Source: Dicaeum eximium
Taxonomy: Eukaryota > Chordata > Aves > Passeriformes > Dicaeidae
Length of the DNA: 64,000 nucleotides
Reading direction: 5' to 3'
NCBI GenBank assembly: GCA_013396995.1
Contig: VWZP01010273.1
Location: 1,209,003 to 1,273,002 of the forward strand
In this document: in pieces, positions 1 through 12,366 of the stretch
Position numbering within the stretch: the stretch's first letter is position 1
How the letters are laid out: each line of letters begins with the position of its first letter
Translations under genes and position numbers: made by a program
The notes under the pieces: generated by a model
What the model was told of the DNA's origin: nothing
Database searches by the model: none
The model's input: only the letters and a program-made list of their open reading frames with translations

Positions 1-2230
1 AGAGATAAGAAGTTATTTTAAAAGCTGATAACTCACCTTCATGGATTTTGAAAAATTCAGGTAAACACAAAATAAACATGGTAATTATTCCTAGTGCTAA
101 TCTGAAGACTACTGGTTTTCTCAAAAGCAAGCACATGTCGCTGAAGCACTCCCATATAGCATAGTGATGGCAACTTCCTTCCTGGTTTAGCTTTTAACTT
201 AGTGCAGACATTATGCAAAATAGCATCTATTCATTTCCTTTTCTTATAATGACTTTTCTTTTTACGTCTCACTGCATCAACTTGCATAAAGCCACATTCT
301 GTTCTTGCAAGGGTATAGATGAGGATGATTCACTCAAATATGCTCAAGATAAAATTTACCTACCACAATGACAATAAGGAAAAAAACGCAACTATTTTAT
401 ATGTTTGTGGTAGTTTTGTTTTAAGAACCCCTTAATAATCACTTTCATAAACATGCTAAACAGTAAATCAGTTATCTTTTTGAAGGAATTTTGTTCTCAT
501 TTGGCCATGAAGATTTAAAAAAAATGAGTCAGACCCTCATTATAAAAATTATTCAGAACCACATGAGTCAGCTACAGGGATTTTATTGTTTTATTTATAT
601 ACATTTGCATGTGGCTAGGTGGAAGATAATGCTATGTAATAGAAAATCTTTCAGACTTTAATAGACCATTGATTTGATCATTACAATCTAAAGTTTTTGA
701 TCTGGCAGTCAGTGATATACTAAGTACAATGAACTGAGGATTAGTTGTTCATATTACAATTGCTGCTGTATTCTTAAAAGATGACAGATGTGTTGCCAAT
801 CTGTCAAGTGTCTTCAGTTTGCATTTGACTATTCTTTACACCACAAGAAGACTGAATAGAGCCATTTCTATTTCTATACATCATAATCATAATTTTTCAG
901 CTAAACTTCCCAGTTAAAAGTGAAGTATTTAATTTTGACAACCACCATGATATTCTATATATTTTTCTTATAGATTAGACTGCAAAGAACATTTCTGAAA
1001 TGTTCTGGGAAAATGTACTCTGAATAATGCATATGTAAAAACAAACAACTTGACTCAAATATAGAGTAATACAGTATAAAAGATTTCATTAATTCAGAAA
1101 GATGTCTTCTGGAGTATTTTTCCCATAAGCCATTAAATATTGAGTACTACCCAAAAGAAGTAATACTATTGAAATTAAAATAAGACATGCCCTACAAACT
1201 TGAAATACTCTTCTTGTCATCTAGTTATTTCAGAAGAAAAGTAAGGCAAGTGGAAGCAAATACAGTATTCATTCTACAGAAAGATTTGTAATGAAGCTGT
1301 AGTGAATATAAATTTATTAATATGTTTTAAATTTAGCACTTTCATGCAATGAAAGCAGTGAAATCAAAGCAAAATGAACTCAGATTTTTTTGACAATATG
1401 GTTTAATAGAAGCGATAGGATACCAAAAATCATAAGTGTGAGTTGAAAAGGAAAAGATTATGCAATTTATATGTCATCCCTTAGGAATTTAGCTCTACTT
1501 TGTTTTCGCTAATTTGCATTGCCCCTTAAGTATCTTCTGGATCAGTTACTTATATTTTCCTGTTTTCAGTGTTGCGTGGTGTTCATCCATCCTATGTGCC
1601 CAGAAGAAATGGGGAAAGTACTGGAACACAGCAGGAGGACTTTTCAAGTACTATGAGTATCTGTCTCTCACTGATACACACTATCACCACTCATCGTAGT
1701 GCCCAAGGTCAGAATAGATGCTGCCGTATAGGATTCCACCCAAGCTCAAGCTGATATAGTATTAACCTGTGCAATACATTGAGCATCAGATTCTCCAGAA
1801 GGTGGCTTCCAAGAACTCTACAGTAAGCCGATGGGGCATATCTATTTTGGGGCTATTGTGATGGCAGATTTTAGTTTTGTTTTGTGCCCATGTATGATCT
1901 GTATGCATATCCCTCAGGGACAGGGTAAGCTTTAGACACTGCTACCTTTGGGCAGCTCTGTGTGTGTGTGTACTGCCTGAATCAAAGGTATGTGCGGCCT
2001 GGCACCACACCAACCTGGAACACGTGAGCTTTCTTCCTTGGGGACAATCTTCCCCCTACCTAGCTAGTAATTTTTACACAGCTGGAACAAATAGCATCTT
2101 TGAAACCCCCATCCTTCTGTCAAGTTTACTTAAAACTGGCTCAGCCATTTAATGCCAGCCGGGATGAGAACTGTCAGACCGGCGAAGCGCACAGCCGGGC
2201 AGGCCGTATTTCCGTGCAGAAGGAGGTCCA
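1..2230. other. AT-rich non-coding flank upstream of KLHL5
   Basis: Open frames here are short (about 60 aa or less) and resemble no protein I know. I see no CpG island, tRNA or CR1 copy. In human the gene on this side is TMEM156, transcribed away from KLHL5. Part of it could begin here on the minus strand, but I could not recognise an exon. Treated as intergenic. Confidence 0.5.
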
Positions 2231-2236
2231 GCAAGT

Positions 2237-2392
2237 GCTATATATCTCATTACTGCATCAAACCTGCACTGCCACGCCTCAGCCTGGCCTCCTGCACCCT
2301 TAAATCAGTTTGGGCAGTTGGATGTGTATCTGGCTGTCACACAGTCTATTAATTTGGAAAATTATTCAATCTCCGAATGGCAGCAGTCACAG
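2237..2392 (+). promoter_or_regulatory. candidate TATA box and alternative first exon with strong donor
   Basis: A TATA-like string (gctatatatc, near 2237) lies about 150 bp upstream of a near-ideal splice donor, cacag|gtaagg, with GT at 2393. Just before the donor is a short start, ATG GCA GCA GTC ACA G, at 2376-2391 or so. If this exon were spliced to the acceptor at 15715/15716, that ATG would run into a stop at 15814 rather than the KLHL5 frame, so it would act as a 5'UTR exon. It is equally possible that the match is fortuitous; there is no transcript support. Confidence 0.25.
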
Positions 2393-2589
2393 GTAAGGCG
2401 TTGCGTGACGAGGGCAGGAAAGGCTCCGTGTGTTTGCACATGAGGCTGTTAGGACCGGCTGCCTCAGCATCGAGTACAGGGTCCTGAAAGGAGGCAAAAG
2501 GCTGCGGTGTGTACTACCACAGGTTTATTTCTCCTAAATGGGGCAGGGAGCAGCTACGGAAATGTTTGGCTTTGTGCTTTCGGAAGAAA

Positions 2590-3150
2590 GACAAACACAC
2601 GGTCGGGATGAGGGGCGAGCGGCGCGGGCGGTGCCGCAGCCTCAGGGGAGCGGCCCCGGCCCCGGCCCCGGCCCCGCCCGCCACACGCGGCCACGCGCCG
2701 ATCCCGCCCCGGGCAGGGGGCGGGGCCCAAAGGAAGGGGCGTGGTCTTGCATGGCCCCGCCCCCTCCCGGGCCGCCTGAGCGCAGGGAGGGGCCGGAGCG
2801 GGGCCGTGGGGACGCGACGGCGGCGGGCGGGAGCGCCCAGTGCCCGCGGCTCCCGGCGGAGCGGGAGAGCNCGCCCTCACCGCCACCGAGCTCCCTCCTG
2901 CCGGCCGGCTGCGGAGGGGGGCTGCGGCCGCCGTCCGGGAGGGCCGGTGCCCGGTGTCCGATGCCCAGGCTGAGCGGGGCCCGGAGCCGCGGCGCTCGGC
3001 GGGGCAGTGCCGGCGCTCGCCCGAGCGGGGCGNTCGTGGAAGCAAAAGACAGACATTGGCTACACTAGACACGGCGCGGGGTCCGGTCCCGCCAGACGGG
3101 CAGCCCCCGTGGCCGGCTCGGTTCAAAGCGGTCAGAACGGAGTCCTGGTA
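2590..3150 (+). promoter_or_regulatory. KLHL5: CpG island, probable KLHL5 promoter and 5'UTR
   Basis: A sharply bounded, very GC- and CpG-rich block in AT-rich surroundings. It contains several GC boxes (gggggcggggcc near 2716, ggggcgtgg near 2737, ccccgccccctcccg near 2756) and four tandem GGCCCC units at 2652-2675. Two single N bases occur at 2871 and 3033. It is the only CpG island upstream of the first KLHL5 coding exon, which lies 13 kb downstream on the same strand, so it is the best candidate for the main KLHL5 promoter with a 5'UTR exon. A convincing donor inside the island was not found, and orientation is inferred from context. A bidirectional role is possible. Long open frames on both strands are by-products of GC richness. 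Confidence 0.65.
2652..2675. repeat. (GGCCCC)4 hexanucleotide repeat
   Basis: Four perfect tandem GGCCCC units, which read (GGGGCC)4 on the minus strand, followed directly by a GC box. Four G4 runs on one strand can form a G-quadruplex. The unit is the same as in the human C9orf72 repeat, but the locus is unrelated and the length is short. Confidence 0.9.
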
Positions 3151-6100
3151 GAAGTGCACTGACACAGCTCTCCGGGACTTAACCCCACGTTTCTTAACCT
3201 TCACCATCACAGTATGAAATAGTGGAAAACAATTTTTTTTAAAATTTGAGATTGGTCGAACAGATTAGAGCAGTGACTGACTGCCAACTCACTACATGGG
3301 CGGCGGCGTCATTACACGGGGAACAAAAAGAAGTACAAGTGTTGAACATCAAACAGCTGCTGATTATATACATTACTGATTTATGGTTTTCCTTAGAGCG
3401 TTTTTGTGGCTTGGGGCTTTGAGCTCGGACTGGTTGAGCTTCGTGAGCAGCGGGACAGCCCGTCTGAAACCCAGCCGCCTGAGGCTCTGGTCGGCTGTTT
3501 GGGCTATAATGTCAGAACAGTAAAAAGGGAAGGCTTGGCTTTGTTCCTTTCTTTTACTTAAAAGTTGATTATGAAATTACATGAGCTAAACTCCACATAC
3601 AGTCATCTTTTGAAGAAAAAATTATTGCTCAGGACTTCGACGAGCATGAACAGGAATAAAAATTTGAACTCGTGGTGATGTTGGTGTAGGTTTTCTATCT
3701 AGACAAACTCCATGTACTGGATGGGTGGGTCCGTTTTAAAAACAGATCACACGATGTATTTTCATGAGCAATTAATCAATTTTGTTAGAAATAATGTGAT
3801 CATTTCTTAAAGGTCTTTTCGCCTGGGAATTTCCAGGGGCATTATTAATATTTAAACAAAAAAAAGGGGAAAAAAAAAAAGGCACCTTGTTCCTGAACGT
3901 CATAGGTGCATTCCTGATGGGCAGATTGTATTCCCATTTTATGTTTTTCCCATTTTCCCCTTGCTGAACAATGTTAGGGAGCATAAATCAAGATAAAACC
4001 GAAATAATAATAATAAATAATAACCCTAACTGGAGTCAAATAGTGTTTTCCTCTGCCATGTGTCAACTTCATTGAACCATCCATCCCTCAGTCATGTCCT
4101 CTGCATGGGCAGGTCCACTACCAAAGGCAGCATTTTACACCATGGCAGTAAACTAACTCATTGTGTTTCACAGAAATGCAATAACTGCTAATTTAAAATA
4201 GAAAAGAATTTGAGTGAAAAAAACCTTCCACTAGACCATTATGGTCAAACAGTAATTGCAAGCTGTTGCTAACAATGACAGTTCATATCGGTGGACTTGT
4301 TCCAACTCTCTGGACTTCTGTATCACCTCTGATTTTAAAAAGATTATTGTTTGCTTATGTTTATGTCTTGTGGTTTTGTTGATATAATTCAGTGTTTCAT
4401 GATATGGTAAAGAAGATTACCTAATCAGACATAACATGACCCAATAATGAAAGTTTCTACAGCTCTTAAGAAATTATAGTATGATTTTACATTTCCCTTA
4501 CAAAATTATTACAGTTTCCTCTTTCCATGGCAATTAAATTGCTTTTCCTTACAGCAGTCTTGCCAAGAAGAAAAGTGCACAAGTTACAAACCTGACTATC
4601 CACTGCTTGCTTTTTGTCATAAGAACAGAATCTTTCATTCAAAGTTACCAGCAAGGCAATGCTGACCATAGCCACATGTGTTATTTGTCTGTGTGGCCTT
4701 AAAAAACAGTCATATGGGACAGGTGAAGTTATGTGCTCCAGATGCAAGAATGAGGTGGTATTAGCCTTCAGAGACCTGCAAGGCTCTTGAAGATAGTAAG
4801 AAAGATCAGAGCATGAGAGGTTACATATTAGGTATCACATTATGCATGCAGGTATCCTGTAAGGCTACTTTCTTTCATTTGAAAGTGCATATAGTAATTT
4901 GTTTGGTGCCAAGCCAAAAGGAGACACTATTTCAGCAGGCTAGATTTTTGAGCAGAGTCAAACTTTGGTAAGAAAATTTTTAGTGGCCTGTAGATAGGTA
5001 AGGGTTGAGAACCACTGTAACAGTAAGTGTGAATTTTTATAGAGCTGCTCCATTTAGGGAAGCAGTTTAGTGGTGGTACTTGGCTTTATTCACCAATGCA
5101 GTCAGTGTTACTCTGTGGCACTAGTGTTCAGCTTAAGTGCTTCATGTGGCAGATCAGTTCTTCACTGCTTTTCCCTTCAGGGAAGGGAATCAAAGATAAG
5201 GGTGACTGTGGACTAAGGTTGGTTTGTTGTTTTTTTTTTTCCCCAAGAGGTACTGTCTTTAAAAACCAGTGTTCCTTGAGAGTTTACATATTCATATTTC
5301 ATATTAACTTCCCCTCTTTTTTGTGAGTCTTTGTAGATGGGTATGTACCTTGAAGTTGTGGAAGGAACTAAGGTGCAGTTGTGCAGTGACAGATTTCTAG
5401 TGTCTTCCTATCAGTAAGTGTAAGAATCACAAAACAAATTGAAAGAAGTTCTATCTGAACAGAGTAGGGAATCTGCTTTTGAGATGATTCCTTTTTTTTT
5501 TCTCCCCTCCAGTGGGTGGTTCTTACTTGTTTGTACTGTTATTTTTCTGCCTCTAGATTTTTTTCTGCTACCTCAATTTTTTTTTGGAAAGAGGAAGAGA
5601 AATGAAACTACATGATTCTTTGAACAACTAGAGAGGCTTCTGGTGCTATAAGTAAGTATTGTATTTACTCAGTTGTAACAGTAAGTTATGCTACAAAAAA
5701 TGTGATTTTAGCCCACATAGTCTTCCTTACACCTGAAATGTCATCCCTTTTTTTTGTTGGTTTTTTTTTTTTTTTGTCTTATATAACACATCTTGTAAGG
5801 GCTTGTTTCTGGCAAGTTTCCATAAACAGCGATGACTTTGCTCTTGTGGGCTTCACATGCTAGAGTTTGGACCATTTTAATGCGATTTCAACACTTGTGC
5901 TCAGTATCAAAGCATGCTTTATAGAAGACTGTCAGCATTACTGTAAAGTTTAATTTTGATCTTTTCAAAATGCATGAGAAGCCTTTGCATCTTTTAATCG
6001 TTATAGGAAAAACACAAAAGTTGATACAGAATCTGTTAGAGAAAATACTGCTTTTTATAGAAATTCTTATGAATAAAGGCCCATTAAATGTACAATCAGA

Positions 6101-9100
6101 TCTCATCACTCCAATAATACTGACTGGGTTTCACTTTATTTCATTTTTTTAGCAGCAAAGACTGTTCCAAGTGAAAGTAATTTTCAAAGGGAGTAGCTTT
6201 GACATTTGCACAAAGGAAAAGGATAAAAGAATGTTGAAAGCATGAATAAATACATGCAAGAATTTAGCATTATTTGAACTCTCTATAAAGTAAAATACTG
6301 CTGAAAAATAAGTGCTAAGAATGACAAAAGCAATCCAATTCATTTAGAAATACTAGGTTTTACAAAAGTGAAAAAATCTGCTTTCTCAATTGTGAGATGT
6401 CTCTTTTTTGGAAATGTTGATAAATTTCTTTAGAATTTACTCATGTGATACAAATACAGAAGAGACATGGTCATACTCCCTGTTCATGTCATGATCAATC
6501 ACATTGTTTCCCTCAGTCAATTCATATCCTTGTTGGTATCTTCCACCACAAATTATATCAACACTTTCTTGAGCTTTAAAAATTATTAGAACTGCTAAGG
6601 TTCCTCAGAAATTACTTTGTGAACAGGCTTTGTGTTTTCATTACTTTGCAGTAGTTCAAAATGTGGTAGTTCCACCTACCAAAATAGCCAACCTCCTCCA
6701 GGCTGTCAGAATTTGTGCAGACTTGACCTGCACCCTTTCTAGAGTGGTCATGAAAGTTGAAAGGGATTTGAAACAAATGACAAAATGTACTTCAAAGAGA
6801 AGAAACTGAAAAGGTTGATCAGTATGGGGTGTATCTTTATTCCCATCTTACTGCAAGGTAAAGTGACTAATTATGGAGCAAGGCTGCTGATTTTTAATTA
6901 TGTCTTATGGACTTTGCTGGCATTTTTCCAGAGGACAAATTTCTGTAAAGTTGATTATTGATTTCAGTCTGTTCAGAGGAATACTTTGCCAATTAATTAC
7001 CTCTTCTGGCAGCTCTAAGTGCAGCTGATGTTAAAAATCCTGATGTCATCCATAACAACAGGATATACTACAAAAAAAAATTTTTGAGTGGTAACTTGGA
7101 TTCTTCCAAGAGCATCCACCAGATTTTCAGAGTAAATGGAAGACTGTTCACAAAATTGTACGGAATGTTTTTGTAAAACAGTGAAATTTAAGGTAGAGTG
7201 AGTACTGGCTTAATTTCTTTGCAAATTCGTGTGGATAGGCTTGTCTCACTGCCTTAGCTGATGCTTTTGTCTAATAGCAAATATACATTGTATTGACTCT
7301 ATTGAAAAGGACTTAATAAAGGACAATGATTATATGATCTGTCTAGAAGAGATTTGAGTTGATTTGGGTGGAAGTAGTATAATTCATTACAAATAAAAAA
7401 GTTCACACCATTCTGGGACTTAGCCTTGATCTCAGAACAGAACTTGTCAAAATGAGGCTAAAGTATAGCCTTAAAACAGATTAAATATTCACAGCACCTG
7501 GCTGTGTCATAGATACATATTCATGGTGTAGAGTAGGACAAGGCTCAAGTCTATAGAAGTTTACTAACCTGAACTGTAAAGAATAAAAATAGTCATATGG
7601 CTGAATTAGCAAATCAGTTAAAAGTTTACAAGTAGCATGTATGTGGTGAGGAGATGTAGGAGAAGTTCATAGGAAGATGAGATTTTTTTCAGTGGTTTTG
7701 ATGGTTGGATTGTTTGCAAGCAAGTTCGTGCTTGTTAACAGAGTAGATGTTTTGTGTTGACTTCTGCATGAATAAGCCATTAGCCTGACAGTTGCTGTGA
7801 AGCATTATATGTTGGTTATTCTTTAGATCCATATGTATTTTTCTGGTAGATAGATAAAATGTATTCTAATATTCTAAAAAGAAATACTTTTGAATATTAA
7901 GTGATCACTTCATCCTTCCCAAAGATGAAATCAAAGTTTAAATCTTGCTCTTTTACATGCAGTATGGGAATTTATATTTTTGAATGTAAATGTAATCACA
8001 AGCTTTTGCATTCAAACTCTAATAAGAGCATTAAGGAGGTAGGGCATTTCATAATGTTATCATAATTTGATGGCTTGGCAAGATCTTCACCAAGCACCAT
8101 AGCATTTTAAACTTGGAAGTATTTTTCAAGGAAATTAAAGTAATTAACTAGAATTAGTCTATGAGTTTATAAACATGTGGGCAGATCAAGTGATAAGTTA
8201 CAGACATTTTGTACCTCCTCTCACTTCCTGATAGTTTTAGTAATTAATAAATACAAACTTAAGTTGCACCTTTGCATAAGAAATTGTCTGATGGTTCAAC
8301 TCAAGAACAATTGTACTTAAACCAGATTGATAGTTTCAGTGAATATTTGAACATTATTGTTGTTTGAAAACTTATAAGCTAAATGAATGAACAATAATTT
8401 TTACAAATACTGAAAGCTAAGTAAATAATTTTTAGGACTTTGAACTAATGAAAAGAGCAATGGACAAATTATTCCATCTAAATCTGAGGAGCTCTACATG
8501 CAATAGTATAACACATAGTTTTGTATTTCTCTTAAGAAATGGCTATAGTTGATATGAGAGAATGGAAAAAACACATGATAAGCAAATAATTAATGGGGGT
8601 TTTTAAATTATGCTTCCTCCTTCTGACAGTTAGCAATCTGGATTTGAGATTTTTCCCTTTTTTGAGCATATTACTTCAGTAATGGACCTCGTGCCCCTGG
8701 GAGTGCCAACAGTATCCCGTGTTCTTCCTGGCACTTTGTTTATATTGCTGGTGTCTAGTTCTTGCTCTCTGTGCAGAACAGGAAGCATTTAGGTGTTCCT
8801 TTAAAACCAGGGGTAAGGCAACTAAGATGGGATCAGTACACTGATTAGGTTAGCTGAACATTTAACTCTGCAAGTACTTCAGTGCTTCAATACATGGTCA
8901 GATTTCTGCCATTGTTGCCTCTATCCTTAAGCTCATTCCAGTTTTACACAACCATGGAAGGGTAGGAGCTCAGAGCTGTGTTTGAACAATCAGTCAGCTT
9001 TTGTGTTGATTTCTGTTTTACTTTGTTTATAAATCCTGGGCTTAGGCAATTTGTAGCCACCCAGGCTAAGGCAGTTGTGCATATTCAGAAGCAAAAGCTA

Positions 9101-12100
9101 GGCAGCTTGTGAGTCTCTAAGACATTCTTTTGTGTCTGTGTACCTACACAAGTCCTTCATGTCACCTATGATACCTCTTGTGAGATTCAGCTCTAGGTGG
9201 GCAAATGGTGGTAGAAATCTTTATATTGAAAGGATTTTTATGAGAAGTTCTGTTTGACATCTGCAATGTTATGCACAATTAGGTTGTAAAAATGTTGTAA
9301 GTTTAATTGATTCTTGAAATAGAAGTTGTTTTTCATATTTATGAGACATTATGATTCTCATAAACATTAATCTTGATACTTATAGATTTTGATAAGATTC
9401 TTATAAAGAATTCTGCCTTTTACTGTGATAACCATATATAATATTTTATAACTGTATATATTTTATACTTTGATCATGTGTATTGCCTTTCTGTGGACCC
9501 TGTTTTCTGCAACACTACTTTTGAGTTGCAGCGATCAATTGCACACAAGGAATTCTAGATGAGATCACACCACTTGCTTTTTAAATATGTAATAAGATAT
9601 AATATCCTCATGTATTATCTCTTATGCAACTTTAAGTTTCACTTAAAACTTAACTGGGGGGCCTTAACTGAAGCTGCTAATTAAACAGAAGTCCTCACTG
9701 TGAGAGAAATTAGTCTCTTGAGGTGTTCTTTGGTGTTAAATGATTCATTGAGAATGCTCAAATCTGTGTCTTGAAATGCCTTGCTTCAGTAGCTGTGGCA
9801 TTGCATAGCTTGACATTTAAATTCAGTGTAAACTTTTCGCCCACAGACCTCTATGTATTTCTCTTAGAAGTTTGTGTAGTCTGGAAGGGAGTACTATGTT
9901 GCATTTCCTAATCACTTGCAAATCTGCTTCTTCACTGCTTTCTTAAAGTGCTTTTTAATTTGGTGGATTTTTATATGGTGCCTAATGTAGAACTGTGAAT
10001 ACTTGTCATTTTTTACCAAATAAACATCCACTCTGCTGTTGACAATGTTGGAAGGGCTATCCTTTACCCATTTTTCTGTGAGTTTTTGAGGAAATCTGAA
10101 TACTTCATGGTGAAATAAGACTGCTGCTGTCTTGGAAAAATGTTAAAATACTGTCTTTAGTTTGCCTAGCAGACCTTCCTACAAAAGGAAACTATCTCCT
10201 TGTTATTTTGTTTTGATTTGCCTCAATCTTTCAATCTGTCCTTTATGGTCTTCTGTAACTTTATTAGGCAATACCTTCCTAAACTGGTTCTAAAGAATGG
10301 CTTTACTTTCAGCAGGGTGTCTTTAAATGTCTGCAGAACAGTGTTTTTTTCACCACTCTTTCTTAACAGTAACATTTCTAAAGGAGATGATTTGTGCTGG
10401 ACTATTACTGTCTCTAAATTTATGACTACCTTGTTTCCATTAGAATTGGTGCTGCTAGTATTCCCAGAATAGATGAACTGGAAATCTTGCTTGTCTTCAC
10501 CTTGTGTTGCTACTTGACCCTTTTAGTACAGAAAACTGGTTCTGTGTTTTGAAAGACTGGCCCTTCACAGTGTTGTCTATTTTGTATTACAAGTAAGTTT
10601 TAACTTAAAAACAACATCTGACCTGATGGTTTGGAGTGCTCATTTTTTGAGAGTGAGTAAGCTTACTGTGCTGTTTACTTAGGAATAGCTCTACACTATG
10701 GCTTTACTTGTAGATGGTGCAGTCCCTGATGATGCTTCAGTATTAATTGGATAAAGCAATGTTAATGTTTTAATCTTAAAGAAATACAAATGTGTCGATC
10801 ACAACTTGTGTTGTGTGTGAACCAGTATGATATTTGAGCTTGGATCTAACAGTGTAGTCTTGTATTACATGTGGAAATCTCTCTTGTTCCCCACCCACCC
10901 TTAGCTGAATAAAACAAACAGAAAGCCAGGCTGTTATTCTGTACAGGTCTTTTCATGCTGTTGTTAAGATGACCACTCCCTTATCTTTTGAGGGAAATGT
11001 GCAATGCAAAGTGGCAGAAAGTTGCAATGAAGTACCAGTAATTTGACTACAGCTCATTTCTGCCAGTCAGAACAATGAATTTAAGTACATGAAGTCAGTA
11101 GCTGTAGGATGTTTTCCTCTCTTTCTCCTCAATGAACTGTGCCGTAGCTGCTGATGTAAGGCTCTTTTCACATAACCATGAACCAGAAGTGTTTGCATTT
11201 ATATAAAACTTCGGGATGTGAAGTGATTATTGTTTTATAGAATCATGAAGCATTAATATAGCAATCTTCCTGAAGTCTTTGTTGAGCTATTTCTGTAACT
11301 TTGGGTCTGGAACACAGGAATAGGGAAGAAAAAAGGAAGTAAATATCTAACACTTCTTCTAACAGAAGCATAATTGTTATAAGCAGAAGAAGTTATAGTT
11401 TATATTCAAATGAGAAGTTTGTCTATAGAGGTTTTCTTTGAGCAGTTATTTTAATGCCTCAAATTAATATTTTAAAGTTTGGGTATCCCATTTTTAAAAG
11501 TGTTACATTTTGAATGCCTTTTAATGCTGTAAGTATGTATTTGATTAATTGATGAACATCTTATGGTCAGTGAACCTTTCTTAGGTTTTCAAATATACAG
11601 TAAGGCACCAAACATTGACAATATTACTTTTTTACATCTTAATGAGTCTACCTATGTCTAAAGCTTATCTTTTTATAGTTAAGAAATATTTTTCCCAAAA
11701 TCAACTCTTGCAGTCACAAAAAAGACTTTGTGTAATTATTTTGACATTTACATTCTTGATTGGCACTTAACGGGATCATTAATATCTTCTCAGGGCTAGC
11801 TGAGCTTTTATGGCCCCTTTTAAAATTCATTTGACGTACTAAATACCTTGGAAACATTATATCTGAATTGCCTTGAAATTCAGTGGTGAAAGGTTTTGGA
11901 ACCAAATCATAGTAGTGACAAAAAAAATGTTCAACACTACCATAAAAAGCAGAGTTGAAATTTAGATCTTAAAAGTGCCTCAAAAAGTATTCAATATGTC
12001 TGTTTATTTGAAAACTTGGTTGATTTCCTTTGGCAAGAAAAAGGAAATATCACAATCAACAAAAGCACTAGGTCTTATTATTTAAATAATAATATTTCCA

Positions 12101-12257
12101 TATTTCCCAGAGATACACTCTAAATACGAAGTACACCTTCCCTCAAAATATACAGTAAAAGTATCTTAAGACTAAAATTGTTTCAATTTATCTAGTTATG
12201 CTGAATTGCAATCTTTCTTTGACAATTGTATGAATAAATATATATAATATCAGAGAA

Positions 12258-12277
12258 TAGTAGTAGTAGTAGTAGTA
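12258..12277. repeat. (TAG)n microsatellite
   Basis: Six TAG units in tandem followed by a partial unit, in AT-rich intronic DNA. Confidence 0.9.
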
Positions 12278-12326
12278 AATTTTTTTATTAGTAAAAAACA
12301 ATGGTTTTTATCTCTGTTTTTATCTA

Positions 12327-12366
12327 CTTCAGACAGTTTATCTCTGTGCAGATAAACTGTCTGAAG
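12327..12366. repeat. perfect 17-bp inverted repeat, 6-nt loop
   Basis: The left arm cttcagacagtttatct (12327-12343) and right arm agataaactgtctgaag (12350-12366) are exact reverse complements separated by ctgtgc. Transcribed in either direction it would fold into an uninterrupted 17-bp stem. No CDS, CR1 copy or obvious target-site duplication is associated with it. Confidence 0.9.

Noticed and set aside
1..2230. Possible TMEM156 5' exon on the minus strand, expected from mammalian synteny
   Set aside because: I could not recognise any coding segment or signal peptide with suitable splice sites, so synteny alone is not enough.
2554..3210. 218-codon open frame on the minus strand through the KLHL5 CpG island
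   Set aside because: GC-rich islands have few stops on either strand. The translation is low-complexity Arg/Pro/Gly/Ala with no known motif and crosses two N bases.
12327..12366. Calling the perfect hairpin a microRNA gene
   Set aside because: The stem is only 17 bp with a 6-nt loop, and the flanks do not extend pairing. Animal pre-miRNAs need a longer imperfect stem of about 22 bp or more. Left as an inverted repeat.
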